DNA of 45,132 nucleotides from Acanthamoeba sp. SK_2022b (GCA_027943245.1 JANDJZ010000157.1:1-45132), one strand, 5' to 3'; counted from the first letter of the stretch, positions 10,396 to 21,869 are shown. A program made the numbers and translations. The notes: generated from the sequence alone by a model not told the origin.

Positions 10396-10745
10396 ATGTC
10401 GCGACCTGGAGGACTTGGAAACGTGCGCCCTGCCGACGATGAGGTCAACCTGCTCGTGGCCAGCGTGAAGGCCGACCTCGAGAACAAGGCTGGCCGAACC
10501 TTCGCCGATCTCAAGCCTGTCTCCTACGCCACTCAGGTACTGTCGTGCTCCCTGTGCGTTAGTGCAAGAGCGTTTTGGCTAAGCTCTCGTTACAGGTGGT
10601 CGCAGGCGTGAACTATTTCGTCAAGATTGCTGTGGGTGAGGGCGAGTACATTCACGCTCGCATCTACCGCGATCTCCAGAGGAACGTCAGCGTCCACTCA
10701 GTTCAGACCAGCAAGTCGGAGACCGACGACCTCGCGTACTTCTAA
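10396..10745 (+). CDS. Cystatin (stefin type), cysteine-protease inhibitor
   Basis: This is a cytosolic inhibitor of papain-like proteases such as cathepsins. Two exons (10396-10536, 10596-10745) give 96 residues without a signal peptide, typical of stefins A/B. The N-terminal trunk has a Gly-Gly-Leu-Gly segment in place of the usual inhibitory glycine. The first hairpin is the classical QVVAGVNYFVK motif (QxVxG), built exactly across the intron. The second-loop region and C-terminus (TDDLAYF) match the family end (DELTYF). There is no Cys in the inhibitory loops. It probably protects the cell from its own lysosomal proteases, which would suit a phagocytic amoeba; that role is inferred. Confidence 0.95.
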
Positions 10746-10881
10746 TGCTGGTGTAGACCACGCAGAAGCTACAAATAGGACTTCGATCATTTAGACTATT
10801 TCCTCATTACCAATGCATGCATCACCAACAAAAAAAACAGAAAAAAAGAAAAAAGAAATTATTAGGGCACAACAGTTGCAG

Positions 10882-12141
10882 ATGGAAGGAGAAGAGGAAC
10901 TGCAGGGTGTGAATACTGGAGAGACGGGAAGCAGGGGCAGGGGCAGGGGTGGAGGACGTGGGAGGGGAGGTGGAAGGGGCGGCAGGCGACCGCGTGCCGC
11001 GAGCGAGAGCAGCGAAGGGGGTGAGGCCTCTAAGGGTGCAGCCAAGAAGCCGCGCAGGGAAATACCCAAGGACAGCCCCATCCTTGCCCTCTTCCAGTCC
11101 TACTCTGCCACACTCGACGACCTCGTACGAGCTGCAACGTTGGCCAGCCTTGGTTTGTGTCCTTGTGCTAACCACCAATCGATTCGAATCCTGTTCCTGA
11201 ACACAGAACGACAGGCATGAGCGTCTGGTCAAGCTGTCGCGCGACGTTACCATTGGCAGCAAGCGGCTCATCTTCCTACTGCAGCGCAACGACGAACGCT
11301 CGGCTCTCCTCCAGCAGGCTGATGCTGACCTCGCTGCCATCCTAGCTACCGTCGAGAAGATCGTGACCGAGCTGCAAGGCACCTACCACACCCGCCCTGT
11401 TTGTTCTGCATCGTGCCGCAGCCATTGGTGAAGCCAACTGCGGCGGTATGGCGTGCAGGCCAGGAGTACTGGCGGTATCGGCGAGCTTTCAGCCCGGGGC
11501 TGCAGGAGTTCATCGAAGCCGTGTCGTTCCTCCACTACATCAAGCACGGTGCCCTTATCACACGCGAGGAGGTAGAGGAGGTCATCCGCGCAGGCAGCCC
11601 CAATGTACGCTCATGGACCCAGTGTATGGCTCAATGGCTGACTCACTCTCCGCCGTAGCACGTCACCCTCTTCGTCAACGACGAAGACTACCTGCTAGGC
11701 ATTGCCGGTACGCCCTTGACCTCCCCGCTTCATGATCGTGGCGGGCCGTCTAACTAACACCGTGTCTGCCGCGTGCAGATCTTACCGGGGAGCTCATGCG
11801 AAAGGCCATCGGTGCTATAAATGCGGGCGAAGTCGAGGAGGCGCACGCCATTCGTGGCTTCATCCAAGCACTCTACGAAGGTGAGGTTTTCCCTCCTCCT
11901 CACCTCTCTCTCTCTCTCTCTCTCTTCATCAGATGTTGCGATTCGCTCGATCTGACTCGCCGTGCTGGCGATTCCCTCTCCACCAGGCTTCCAGCAGCTC
12001 ACGACGGACAAGAAGAACGACCTGCGACAGAAAATAGGAGTCATGGAAAGCAGCGTAAAGAAGGTCGAAAACGCCTGCCTCGCCCTCTGCATCCAGGGCG
12101 TCGAGAAGCTTGCCCTCCTCGGCACAGCCGCAGACGACTAG
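10882..12141 (+). CDS. TSNAX: Translin-associated factor X (TRAX)
   Basis: TRAX is the catalytic partner of translin in the C3PO endoribonuclease, which acts in tRNA processing and removal of small-RNA passenger strands. Exons are 10882-11124, 11207-11398, 11464-11604, 11659-11707, 11779-11880 and 11987-12141, giving 293 residues, close to human TRAX. The N-terminus is Arg/Gly-rich (RGRGGGRGRGG) with a basic KKPRRE stretch that may be a nuclear signal. The fold starts at FQSYSATLDDLNDRHERLVK. The landmarks are LSRDVTIGSKRLIFLLQR, LQEFIEAVSFLHYIKHGALI, the active-site region DYLLGIADLTGELMRKAI, and KKVENACLALCIQGVEKLAL. An in-frame ATG at 10813 would add 23 mostly Lys-rich residues; I prefer 10882 (GCAGATGG context). 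Translin itself is not in the window. Confidence 0.93.
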
Positions 12142-12265
12142 CTGGCCTCATCTTTTCTTCGTGAACACCGGTGAAAGCAAAACGGTTTTTAAATAGGTTT
12201 CGAAACCCATCTTCAAACTGTCAAATATTAATTAAAATTACAAACAATCACGCACGGCAAGGAGG

Positions 12266-15200
12266 ATGAGGATGGCTACGTTCTTCTCGGCCGGCTTCGG
12301 GCAGTACCTGGAGTCGGGCGAGTTTGGCGACGTGATCCTGGTGGCTGCCGAGGGTGGCGAGCGTTTTGTGGCGCATCGGCTGGTTCTGGCCTACTCGTCC
12401 GCCTACTTTGCACGCCTCCTCCTGCGCCCGCCCACTTCTCCGGTGACCCCAAGCACGCCCTCTTCCTCTCGTGCCCAGCAAGGCACCAGCCGCTGCGGGT
12501 CGCCTCTCGCTTCGCCCTCGACTCCTGCAGCCCGCGCTGCCCGTGTCACCAGCGGCGGTGGCCTGCCCGATGGCCCCTCCGCCGTCGCAGACGAGGCCAA
12601 CCCACGCAAAGCGACCAAGAAGAAAAAGAAGAAGGGTAAGAACAAGGAGGAAGACAAGGACAAGAAGAAGAAGAAGGAGAAGTCAACCAAGACGCGGTCG
12701 CCCAAGGAAAAGAGGAGCGCCAACGGCGACAGCAGCAACACCAACAGCAACACCAACACCAACAACACCAACACCAACAGCAACAGCAACAGCAACACCA
12801 ACACCAACAGCAACGGCAGCGGCCAAGAGGGAAGCGACATTCGCGGCTCCAGCGGCGCCGTCGCTTCCGTGATCTTCCCTTGTGGCTTGACCAGCGGCGC
12901 CGGCAAGCCTGCGGCGGACGGCGTGGCGGGTGGCGTTGAGGCCGACAACATTCCTAGCGGCGGCGGCAGCGCGTCGGAGGGAGCGTTGCCACGCATTCCC
13001 GCGCCGCCTCCTCCGCCCGTGCGACTCACGCGGCGTGCGACGGGAGGCTCGACAAGCAGCGGTAGCGTGGTGCTGCAGAGGCCCTCGGCACACACGCTTA
13101 GGGGATCCGACGGTCATCACCACCATCACCACCATCACCACCACACCAACGGCATCGCCATCTCGCGCTCGCTCTCCGGCAGCTCCAACGGCGGCAGCGT
13201 GCGTCGAGGCGGCGGCGGAGTGAAGACGGCCAGCGGGAGCGTGATGACGCTGTCCTCCTTCACCCCGCGCTCGTCGTCGTCTTCGTCTTCATTAAGCGGC
13301 GAGGCTGCTGTGGCGGCCGACTTCCCGCAGGACGAGGTCATCTACCAATCGACGCCCAGTGGCGCTGCAGGCCACGAGCGACAGGGCGCCGACGAGCTCC
13401 CGGTCGTGCAGCTCGACTTCCCCGACCCCAATCGCATCTTTCCCGCCGTTCTTCGGTTCGTTTACGAGGTCACTGCCCCTTACCATCAACACGCAACCCC
13501 ATGGAGATGAGGCCAACGCGCGCGTGTGTGTGGATGTGGGTGTAGGGCGTGATCGAAATCCTGCCGGAGAATGCCATCCCGTTGCTCGCCATGGCCGACT
13601 ACTACTGTATAGAGGTAGGCGCGGCCAACTGGCACTCATCTGCTGGCATCGTGCAGCTTACTGTCGTCGCCCCATGTTTCCTGGTCTGCGGACGGCCATC
13701 AGATTTTGAAGAAGCTGTGCAGCGACTACGTCGTGGCCAACATCGACAGAGAGAACGCGCTCTGGATGCTCGAAAGGGTGCGTCGCCCCCGCACACGGCC
13801 AGCAGTGTGCCTCTCACACCCAATCCCTCTCTTCTCTTCGGACAGGCGCTGTTGTACAATGCAGAAGAGGTCATCACCACCTGTGTCAACGTGATAGCGA
13901 GGAACTTCTCATACATCTACAACGCCAACTACAACACTCTTCCCTATCGGTAGGTGGACTTTCTAATGACAGGGGGAGCTGCTGTTCGCGCGGGCGATTG
14001 ACTCCAGCATGATGACGGCGGCGGTTGACGGGGCGAGGGCAGGCTGCTCGTGAACATACTGGAGCATCCGTGTCTCGCGGTGAAGGCGATGGGCGAGTGG
14101 CCCCTGTTTCAAATCGTGTGGGACTACATCAAGGAACACAACGACCTCACGCCGCAGGTGAGTGCGCCAGCGCCCGCGAGCCCTCAACCCCGCACGTACG
14201 CTAACAGCAGATGCTTGACACCACGGCAACATGCAGGAGCAATACCGTCTCTTTGGCACGATCCGGTATCGCTGGATGACGACCGACGAGCTTGCCCAGG
14301 CGCAGGCGGCCAACGTCGTGCCTTCGGACTTCATAATCGAGGTGCGCCACTCACTAGGCTCACCACGTGTGCCGACTCCTAGCGACCTGTGTGCCGTGGC
14401 TGCTGGTGCGCTCACACTGCTGCTGGTCGTGGACAGGCGCTGATGGCGCGACTGAAGGAGGCCGAAAGGGACAAGGCCAGCGAGGAGATCGGCACGTGCA
14501 CCGATCAGGACCCCAAGTACCTCCGGTTTGCCCTCCCTCCCATCCCACTGGCATTTGTGTTCATCGAGTGCTGCTGCTCAAGCAACGGCATTGTGCTCGC
14601 CCAGGCTGCTGCCGCGACCTTCGTTCGGCATTCTCTTCGACTACGCCTACGATTGCGACAAGAAGGGGATCATCTTCTGGGTAGCCACCAACCGAGGCCG
14701 AGGTGCCCTCTCAACTGGGGGAAAGGGAGGGGTAAGGTGGCGGCCCACTTGTATTGATTGGACCCTCGCCCGCCGCTCCTTTCAGAGCCGTGGACGAACC
14801 CTCATTCCGCGGGCAGGCTGCGAGTCACCGCGTCGAGCATCGAGAAGGGAGACCCGGTCAAGCTGGTAGCCAAGAAGCCATCAGAGCTCTGGAGCGGTAC
14901 GGACGACCCAAGCGTCATCGTGCTGCCCTTGTCTCACCCGTTTCTTTCGCATGTGTGCATGCGTAACCATGGGCACAGGTGATGTGCCTGCCTCGTGGTT
15001 CGCCATCGATTTGGGACCCAACCGGTTAGTGAGCCACTCCGCCTTTGTCCATTTGGTGATTGGGGGGGGGGAGGGTGAGAGAGCTTGCTCACTCCGCTCG
15101 ATGTTGGACGCGTGCAAATTCGAACTTGTCGACAACAGGGCATTGGTGCCCAACTACTACACGCTGCGACACGGCGGCAACTACAAGGCCGACAGTCTAC

Positions 15201-15625
15201 GCACGTGGGACCTGCAAGGTGAGTGAGGAAATGTTATCTTCCCTCTCCTCCCGCTTTTCTTGCGGCTCATCTCGCCGTTGTTTGCCGGCGGGTTAGGGTC
15301 GATTGATGGCAAGAGCTGGATCGTGCTCAAGCGACATACCAACGACACGTCACTCTCTGGGCCCTTTGCCACACACTCGTGGCCCATTCCCTCGGTTGCC
15401 GAAGCCTACCGACACTTCAGGTGCGTCGCTCGTCCCTCGCACGTGTGTGCGTCGTGTGGTGCTTCGCTGTGCTCACCCCTCCGTGCCTTATCATCACACT
15501 CGTTATCTGCACGATCACCGTCGGTCGCACATAGGATACTGCAAACGGGGCACAACTCGTCCAACCACAACTTCTTGGTCCTCTCCGGGGTGGAGTTCTA
15601 CGGAGAGCTGTTCGAGAACGAGTGA
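12266..15625 (+). CDS. BTB protein with large low-complexity insert and C-terminal beta-sandwich-like module
   Basis: Thirteen exons (first 12266-13468, last 15535-15625) sum to 769 residues. The BTB fold opens at residue 19 (GEFGDVILVAAEGG, FVAHRLVLAYSSAYFARLLL). It is interrupted by about 320 residues rich in Lys, Asn/Ser/Thr repeats (12722-12820) and a ten-His run (13115-13145). It then resumes (VVQLDFPDPNRIFPAVLRFV, IPLLAMADYYCIE) and passes into a BACK-like helical region (LKKLCSDYVVANIDRENALW). The C-terminal 180 residues (SFGILFDYAYDCDKKGIIFW, EPWTNPHSAGRLRVTASS, SWFAIDLGPNR, YYTLRHGG, LRTWDLQGSIDGKSW, NFLVLSGVEFYGEL) resemble the discoidin-like module seen in HECTD1-type and amoeba BTB proteins. 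This suggests a Cullin-3 adaptor with a C-terminal recognition domain; the substrate is unknown. An ATG at 12272 is an alternative start. Confidence 0.85.
12604..12820 (+). repeat. Low-complexity coding repeat (Lys block, then AAC/AGC/ACC runs)
   Basis: A Lys-rich block (12604-12715) is followed by a mixed AAC, AGC and ACC trinucleotide tract encoding Asn/Ser/Thr. It is in frame with the BTB gene and likely to vary in length between isolates. A separate CAC/CAT tract encodes a His run at about 13115-13145. Confidence 0.8.
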
Positions 15626-15898
15626 ATGAACAAGTCCCCCTTTCACACCACTCACGATGGGCGAATGAAGTTCACTGCATCCCCCACTGCGTTGACCAAC
15701 ACACAAAGCGTTGCTGCCAAGGAGGACCGTAGGTTGCGCTGGTTGCGCCGGTGCCGACTTGTCGTCAAGGAAGCTCCCCATCTCTCCGACGACCAACAGA
15801 GCTCCCGAGTGTCATTTTTCTTTGCTTCGCAGTCCTGTGCAAAACACAACACAACGCCTTTTGATCTCTCGCATCTGTGGAAGGAAGGACACTCGAGG

Positions 15899-17940
15899 AT
15901 GAAGCTGCAAGGACTCAGTTTCGTCGTCTTCATCTTGTTTGGGCTGTGCCTCGGATCGATGCTCACATCGAGCGTCGCCGAAGAGACCAAGGCTAGTGAC
16001 GTGGTTGTGCTGGAAGATGACAACTTCGACGAGCTCACTGCCAGTGGCGATTGGTTCCTGGAGTTCTACGCTCCTTGGTACGTCCATCCCCATCTCGTTC
16101 ATAATTTGCCATGCTCATTTTGATTCGATTTCCACTGCTGCACATCCCTCGTCGAATTGCTGGGAGGTCTTGCATTAACTAATTCATCTGCGTTCATTTC
16201 CCAGGTGCGGACACTGCAAGAACCTGGCGCCAGTGTGGGAAGACCTGGCCACGCAGGCCAAGGCCAAGGGCCTGGGCGTCGCCAAGGTCGACTGCACCCA
16301 GAACAAGGAGGTCTGCTCTCGCTTCGAAGTGAGGGGCTACCCTACCATCAAGCTGTACGTGCCCCCCCCCCCTCTCCCCTCTCCCGTGGTCTCTGGCTTG
16401 TCGCCAACCGCCTTTCTCCGCATCCCACGCAGCCTGAAGGACAAGCAGCTGTACGCCTACAAGGGCGCGCGCAAGGTCGAGGACTTCGTCCAGTTCGCCG
16501 AGACCGGCTTCAAGGCCGTCGATCCCGTCCCCGTCCCTGTCCCCGCTCCCGCCGTCGAGGAGGTGCGCACAACTCATCGCCTCCCGCGTCCATTGAAGCA
16601 GTCTTGACGGCTGACGCGCTCGCCCCCCCCCTCTCCTTCCCGGTTTCTGCAGCCTGAGCAGGAGGCCGCCGGTGGAGTGGACACCGTGCAGATCCTCACC
16701 GCCGACAACTTCACCCTCGCCAACAACGGCGAGAAGTGGTTCGTCAAGTTCTACGCCCCGTGGTGCGGCCACTGCAAGGTTCGTCGATGCCCAACGATTC
16801 GCACGTCGACGCCGGATCTTCATGTTACTCACTCCACCGCCGTGGGCGTTGTTGTGGACAACAGAACCTGGCCCCCACGTGGGAGAAGGCTGCCTCCGAG
16901 CTCAAGGGCAAGGTCAACATCGCCAAGTTGGACTGCACGACCGACGGCTTCGTGTGCCAGCTGTTCGGCGTCAGGGGCTACCCGACTCTCAAGTTGTACG
17001 TCGCGGCTGCCTGCGTGGACACACCCCCTCCCTTGCCCCTCTCCCTCCAGTGTGGGCTCTGTCTTCTCACCACACGCGCGCTCACAGTTTCAAGGGCGAC
17101 GGCCTCGTGAGGGACTACACCGGCGTTCGCGAGGTGTCCGACTTTGCCGACTTCTCCAGGAAGGGCTACAAGCAGGCAACCGCCCAGGACCTCCCCCTCC
17201 CCTCGTTCCTCATGTACGCTCCTCTGCTTCTCTCGCATATTCGTTGTCCCTCCTAAGTCGCCGCCTCTGCGTTCATGATGGCAGGTCGCCCGCCGTCTTC
17301 AAGTTCTACAAGGTGCTCGAGCCCGTTGCCGTACGTGACCATCTCTCCGCCCTCTCTCCCTCCCCCCCTCTCCCCCTGATCGATGGCTGCGTCTGCCTCA
17401 CCGCCAACCTCTCTCGTGTGCGAGGCAGGCCTGGATCAATGAGAACGTTGGCTACTCGTTCGCCATCATCGCCGCGCTCTCCTTCGTCTTTGGTCTCCTT
17501 ATTGGCCGTCTCTCTGTCGGCACCGAGGTCCGCTACGTGATCCCCAAGGAGCTCGGCCCGCAGGTACCTCTCTCCCGCCTCTCCTCCCCCTCTCCCGCTG
17601 GTGGGTTGCTGGTGTGGAGTGAGCGAGATGAGCGAGCTCAACGCAAACGTGTTCTCGCGAAGTGGAACGAGCTTTTGGCCAAGAAGAAGGCGCACGAGGA
17701 GAAGAAGCAGGCGAGGCGCGAGAAGAGGGAACAGAAGAAGAGCACCGGCGAGAAGAAGTCGCAGGACCCCGCCACCCCTTCCGTACGTCTCATCTTCCAC
17801 GCGTGTGTGCGTGCGTGCTTGCTTGTCATGTATACTTGACGTCTCATGCTCTCTCTCTCCTCTCTGGACAGATGCCCAACGAGACGGCCACCTCAAGCCC
17901 ACGGAGGAAGAGGAGCAAGCCCAAGAAGGCCGAGAACTAG
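15899..17940 (+). CDS. Membrane-anchored protein disulfide isomerase with two thioredoxin domains
   Basis: Predicted role: oxidative folding in the ER lumen. Exons 15899-16077, 16205-16354, 16433-16562, 16653-16778, 16865-16995, 17088-17213, 17285-17330, 17429-17563, 17663-17782 and 17872-17940 give 403 residues. There is a signal peptide (LSFVVFILFGLCLGSML). Domain a has WCGHCKNLAPVWEDLA (CGHC at residues 61-64) and cis-Pro in RGYPTIK. Domain a' has WCGHCKNLAPTWEKAA (CGHC 191-194) and RGYPTLK. A Pro/Val linker joins them. A transmembrane helix (GYSFAIIAALSFVFGLLIGR) follows near residues 301-323, then a Lys/Glu/Arg-rich cytosolic tail ending KPKKAEN. There is no KDEL. The tail's KK at -5/-4 is close to, but not a perfect, di-lysine ER retrieval motif. 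The acceptor of the ninth exon is the least certain, because the neighbouring intron is open in the same frame. Confidence 0.9.
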
Positions 17941-18137
17941 GAGCTGCCGTTCTCTCACCCTCCGTCGTTGACTCACCTCAACGCCAAGCCACTCGACCAC
18001 CATATTTATTTACCCTCCTCGTCTGTCGTTGTTGGCTGAAACAAATATACATACTTCCTTCCGTTCCGCTCCACACCCCACCCTTTAGGTGCCTCGTTGG
18101 GCACAAGCGTTGCCAACTGGCAAAAAGAACAAAGCAG

Positions 18138-19457
18138 ATGGACGGACAAGTGGCGGACGGTCTGGACGGGCTGTCGGTGCGCGAGCTCAAGACGCTGCTG
18201 GATGAGCGCAAGGTGGACTACCGCGACTGCGTGGAGAAGCGCGACCTCATCCGCCGGGCACGCGAGACCAGCCACCTCCCACGGCGCACCACCGTCGGCC
18301 CCCTCGAGTGCGTCGTGTTCGACTCCACCTCCTCTGCACCACCCGAGTGGGTCGTCATCGTCCTTCACGTACGTGATCACACAGATCAGCCCTCCCTGAT
18401 TTATTTAATATTAATAGAAATAGAAATCAATCATAAATGTAAAATCTGGGACCACAGGGCTATGGCGCGAATAGAGAAGACTTGGTGCCACTGGGCCAGG
18501 CCGCCGTCCAGCAGATGGTGGCGTCCACGGCCGGCAGTGCCGCGCCTCGCGTGCGCTTCATCCACCCCAACGCACCGCACGCACTCAGCACCGAAGGCGG
18601 CGCCTGTGCGTAGAGCCTGCCAATGACTCTGGTGGTGTGAGCTCGCTCTGCTCGACTCACATTCGTGTCTCGACGAATGTGTGCGGCGTGGCTTGCCAAC
18701 CGTAGCGCCAGGGTCGGGTCGTATGTGGTGGCCGATCGATTTGAACGCCATGTTGCTCTCTTTCCTCTCCGGCCAGATCACCAAGTCTGTCCCTCCGGTA
18801 CCGCTCCTAACAGCGGCGCGCTCCCTAAACTCGTCGCCGACTGACATCTCTCTCCCTCTCGAACGTGTGTAGGAGCTGGACGAGGCGCGTCGGGCGGTGC
18901 TGGCAATGATCGAGCAGGTGCAGCGAGACACGGGCCTCCCGCTCTCCCGATTCGTGCTGGCCGGCTTCTCGCAGGGAGCGATGCTCGCCACCGACGTCGC
19001 TCTCCACCTCTCGGAATCCCCGGCTGCCCTCTGCATCTTCTCCGTACGTGACGCTGCTAGAAGCAGCGTATCCCCCCCCCCGACTTCGTACACGGCGAAG
19101 TAGACCTAACCTCTGTGTGTTCAGGGCGTGCTGATCTGTGAGGACATCTGGAAGCCGTTGATGCCCAAACGCCAGGGCATGAAGGCATAGGCCACCTCCC
19201 CCACACCACAACGTTGTGACCAGGCTGACCGGTGTGCGTGCGTCGCGTTGTGACAGGTCCTGCAATCGCACGGCACGCAGGACCCGCTTCTGCCGCAGGC
19301 GCTGGGCGTGCTACTCAAGAACGGGCTTGAAGCCGCGGGGGTGGCGGTGGAGTACATCTCCTTCGCTGGTGGCCACACCCTGCCCCCGTCCGCGCTCGAA
19401 GCATTCGTGCGTCTGCTCCTGGCCAGCCACCACTCTCTGCACCCCAAGCAAAACTAG
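18138..19457 (+). CDS. Phospholipase/carboxylesterase-type alpha/beta hydrolase with N-terminal SAP-like helix pair
   Basis: Exons 18138-18368, 18458-18605, 18712-18797, 18873-19043, 19125-19184 and 19257-19457 give 298 residues. The start follows a T-rich upstream region. Residues of about 12-45 (LSVRELKTLLDERKVDYRDC, then VEKRDLIRRA) look like the SAP-like helical domain found at the C-terminus of ARMET/MANF and in some RING proteins. The hydrolase has the oxyanion segment VVIVLHGYGANREDL and the nucleophile elbow GFSQG (S188). The acid is D241 in SHGTQDPLLP and the base is H272 in FAGGH. Wording such as GRMWWPIDLNA and LICEDIWKPL matches the bacterial-like phospholipase/carboxylesterase family. 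The true substrate is unknown, with acyl-thioesters or short esters possible. The fifth intron (19185-19256) begins GC. The gene converges on the CLC gene 106 bp away. Confidence 0.88.
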
Positions 19458-19486
19458 GCCTTGTTCTCATTTTTTTTTTTTTTTAA

Positions 19487-19511
19487 TTTATTAAACTTAG
19501 AATTAAATAAA
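19487..19511. terminator. Back-to-back poly(A) signals of convergent genes
   Basis: A plus-strand AATAAA at 19506-19511 serves the esterase gene. A minus-strand AATAAA at 19492-19487 serves the CLC gene, whose stop is at 19566. Each signal lies past the other, so the two mRNAs should overlap at their 3' ends. Confidence 0.55.
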
Positions 19512-19563
19512 AGTGTTAAATTTTATTTCATGACGAATGTCGAGGTTTGGTTTGCAAGCGTCC

Positions 19564-21287
19564 TCATTGCTGTACCAAGGAGGCGTTCTCGTCTGCGCTG
19601 TCGTCGTCGTGGTCGTCCTCATCGTCGTGCTCGACGTCGCTGAAAGACTTGCCTCGGGTGGCGTAGGCGGTGGCTCGTCGGAGGTGCAGGATCTCGGCAT
19701 CGGTCATGTGATCGCCGTGCGCCGCCAGGTAGACCCATTCCTGCGCCGCAGCGGGTCACCGCCATCAGCGACGACGATCGTTGGCCACCACGACGCACTA
19801 CGTTCTTGGGGGAACGGCCAAACTTACCTTCTTCCATTGATGAAGAGTGGACAGCTTGGAGAGGTCCTTGCGCGTGATCATGCCCTGCACCACGTTCCAG
19901 TAATCCACTGTGCGTTGTGGTGTGGTGTGGTGTCAGATCGGGCGATGTCGAAGCGAGAAGCAGTGACACGTACCCACGACGATGTGGCGAAGGCCCAGCG
20001 TGCGGAAGGCGCGATAGGCGCGGGTGAGTGGACAGGTCTCGATCACCTTGACCGGATTGAGGTTCATGTCTTTCGGCGTGAAAGATATGAGTGGTGAGGG
20101 TTCAGTGGAGTACGGCGAGCTAAGAGGAGGCGGGGCCGCGTACATGGTTTGAAGTACAGGTACATGTCCTCTTCCCGGTGAGTCAGTGCGATCTTAGAGA
20201 TGTCGTAGAACTTGGGGTAGGCGTTCATGAATGCCGAACGCGGGAGTACGGACGAGGGCGACACCTCCTGGCCCAACTCATCGCCCTGTATGCACGAGCG
20301 CCACCGATTATTCGGTGCGGGCAAGGTCGAGCACGTGTAGAGGGAGGGTGATTGGCCGCATGATTTAAATAAAATAAAAACGAAGTAATTCTACGCACGC
20401 TGTAGAAGGCGCGGTGGTGAAGGAGAACAGAGATCTGCGATCGCAGGATGGTGCCCACAAGTTGGCCCTTGGAGTTCACGACGGGGAAGCCGTTGTGCGT
20501 GACCTCTTCCAGTTTCTGTGCAACAAACGGGAGACCAGGGCGGCGAGTGAGCGTGTGCGTGAGATCAGAGAGAGAGAGAGAGAGAGAGAGCATGAGAGCG
20601 CCACGCTGCGTACATGGTACACGTCGCCCACTCGCTCAGTGAGGAAGAAGCACACGGGCGGCTTGTTCATCACGTCCTTGGCCTTGAGTGTGTACATGTC
20701 GTGCGGAGGCTGCCACTCGAGGATCGGCGCCTTCAAGATGCTGAGTGATGATCGAGCAGGCCGTGTGAGCACACGCGTACGAACACAGCACCCTAGCTGG
20801 GGAGGGGCTACCGGTTGTAGTTGGTGAAGATGCCGCCCACGAAGAGGCCGGCGACCCAACGCGCCACGAGCACTACCAACATGACCGGCAGCGCGAAATA
20901 GGCGTCTGTAACAACAGAGAACGGAGCAGGAGTGAATCTACCGATCTGGGCCCAGAGTAAGGACTGCTGGCCGCGTGCGTTTGAATCAACGTACAGTCAG
21001 TCGCCTCGACCAGCAAGACCGTCAACGAGCTGCATTCCCCCCCCCCGAGGACAGAAGTGAATGAGGCACGCTCTCATTTGCATTTAAAAGGGTAAGTGGA
21101 CGGGGGGAGGCAGCGTACATGGTGAGACGAGTGACGCCACCGGTCACTGCAGCGGCGCCGAGGATGGTGTAGGTGTTGATGTTGACGTCCAACCAGGGCA
21201 TGCCATGATCCAGCCCCATGCCAAGCGCACGCCTGTGATGCCATTCCCGTACGTGTGGTGTGTGTGTGTGTGTGTGCATGTGTAGTG

Positions 21288-21356
<69 letters not shown>

Positions 21357-21869
21357 CGCACACGCAGTGAACATAGTGGTGGAATAGTTTGGAGAGGTCT
21401 CTAACCCGAGAGCACCGCCGACGATGAAGCAGGGAATGAACAGGCCGGTGGGGAGCGCAGCGCCGAAGCTCCAGCAGGCGAGAGAGCCGTAGACCACGGC
21501 GACCAAGAGCAGGGGACCCACGTCCCAGTTGACCACCTCGGCCGTCAGCGCGCGCAGGCTGTCGATCTCGTTCTCGAAGAGCAGGGTCCCGAGTTGGCTG
21601 TACTCACCCTGCAACCCACCAGCGCAGAACGAACACGAACGATTCAGTTCTGGCTCCGAGTGGGGTGTTGCGAAAAGCTTGCGGTCCAGAGGTCAGTTGG
21701 ATTGGTTGGTGTTTACCTGCTTGCAGAAGACGCTGGTGTAGCGAATGTGCAGTTCGGCAAACTCTTGCATGGCCTCGTACGAAATGGATCTGGACACGCC
21801 GGGGAGGGGAGGGGAGCTAGATGAGCGACAGAACACGGAGCAGCGCCCTCAGCGACAACAAGGATGGCG

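Noticed and set aside
10813..10881. Longer TRAX start at 10813
   Set aside because: The added residues come from an A-rich stretch that reads like 5' UTR, and the ATG at 10882 has a better context and is followed by the Glu/Arg/Gly-rich N-terminus. Not fully excluded.
13115..13145. His-run suspected to be a cloning tag or vector contamination
   Set aside because: It is encoded by mixed CAC/CAT codons inside a larger natural low-complexity region, in frame with the BTB gene.
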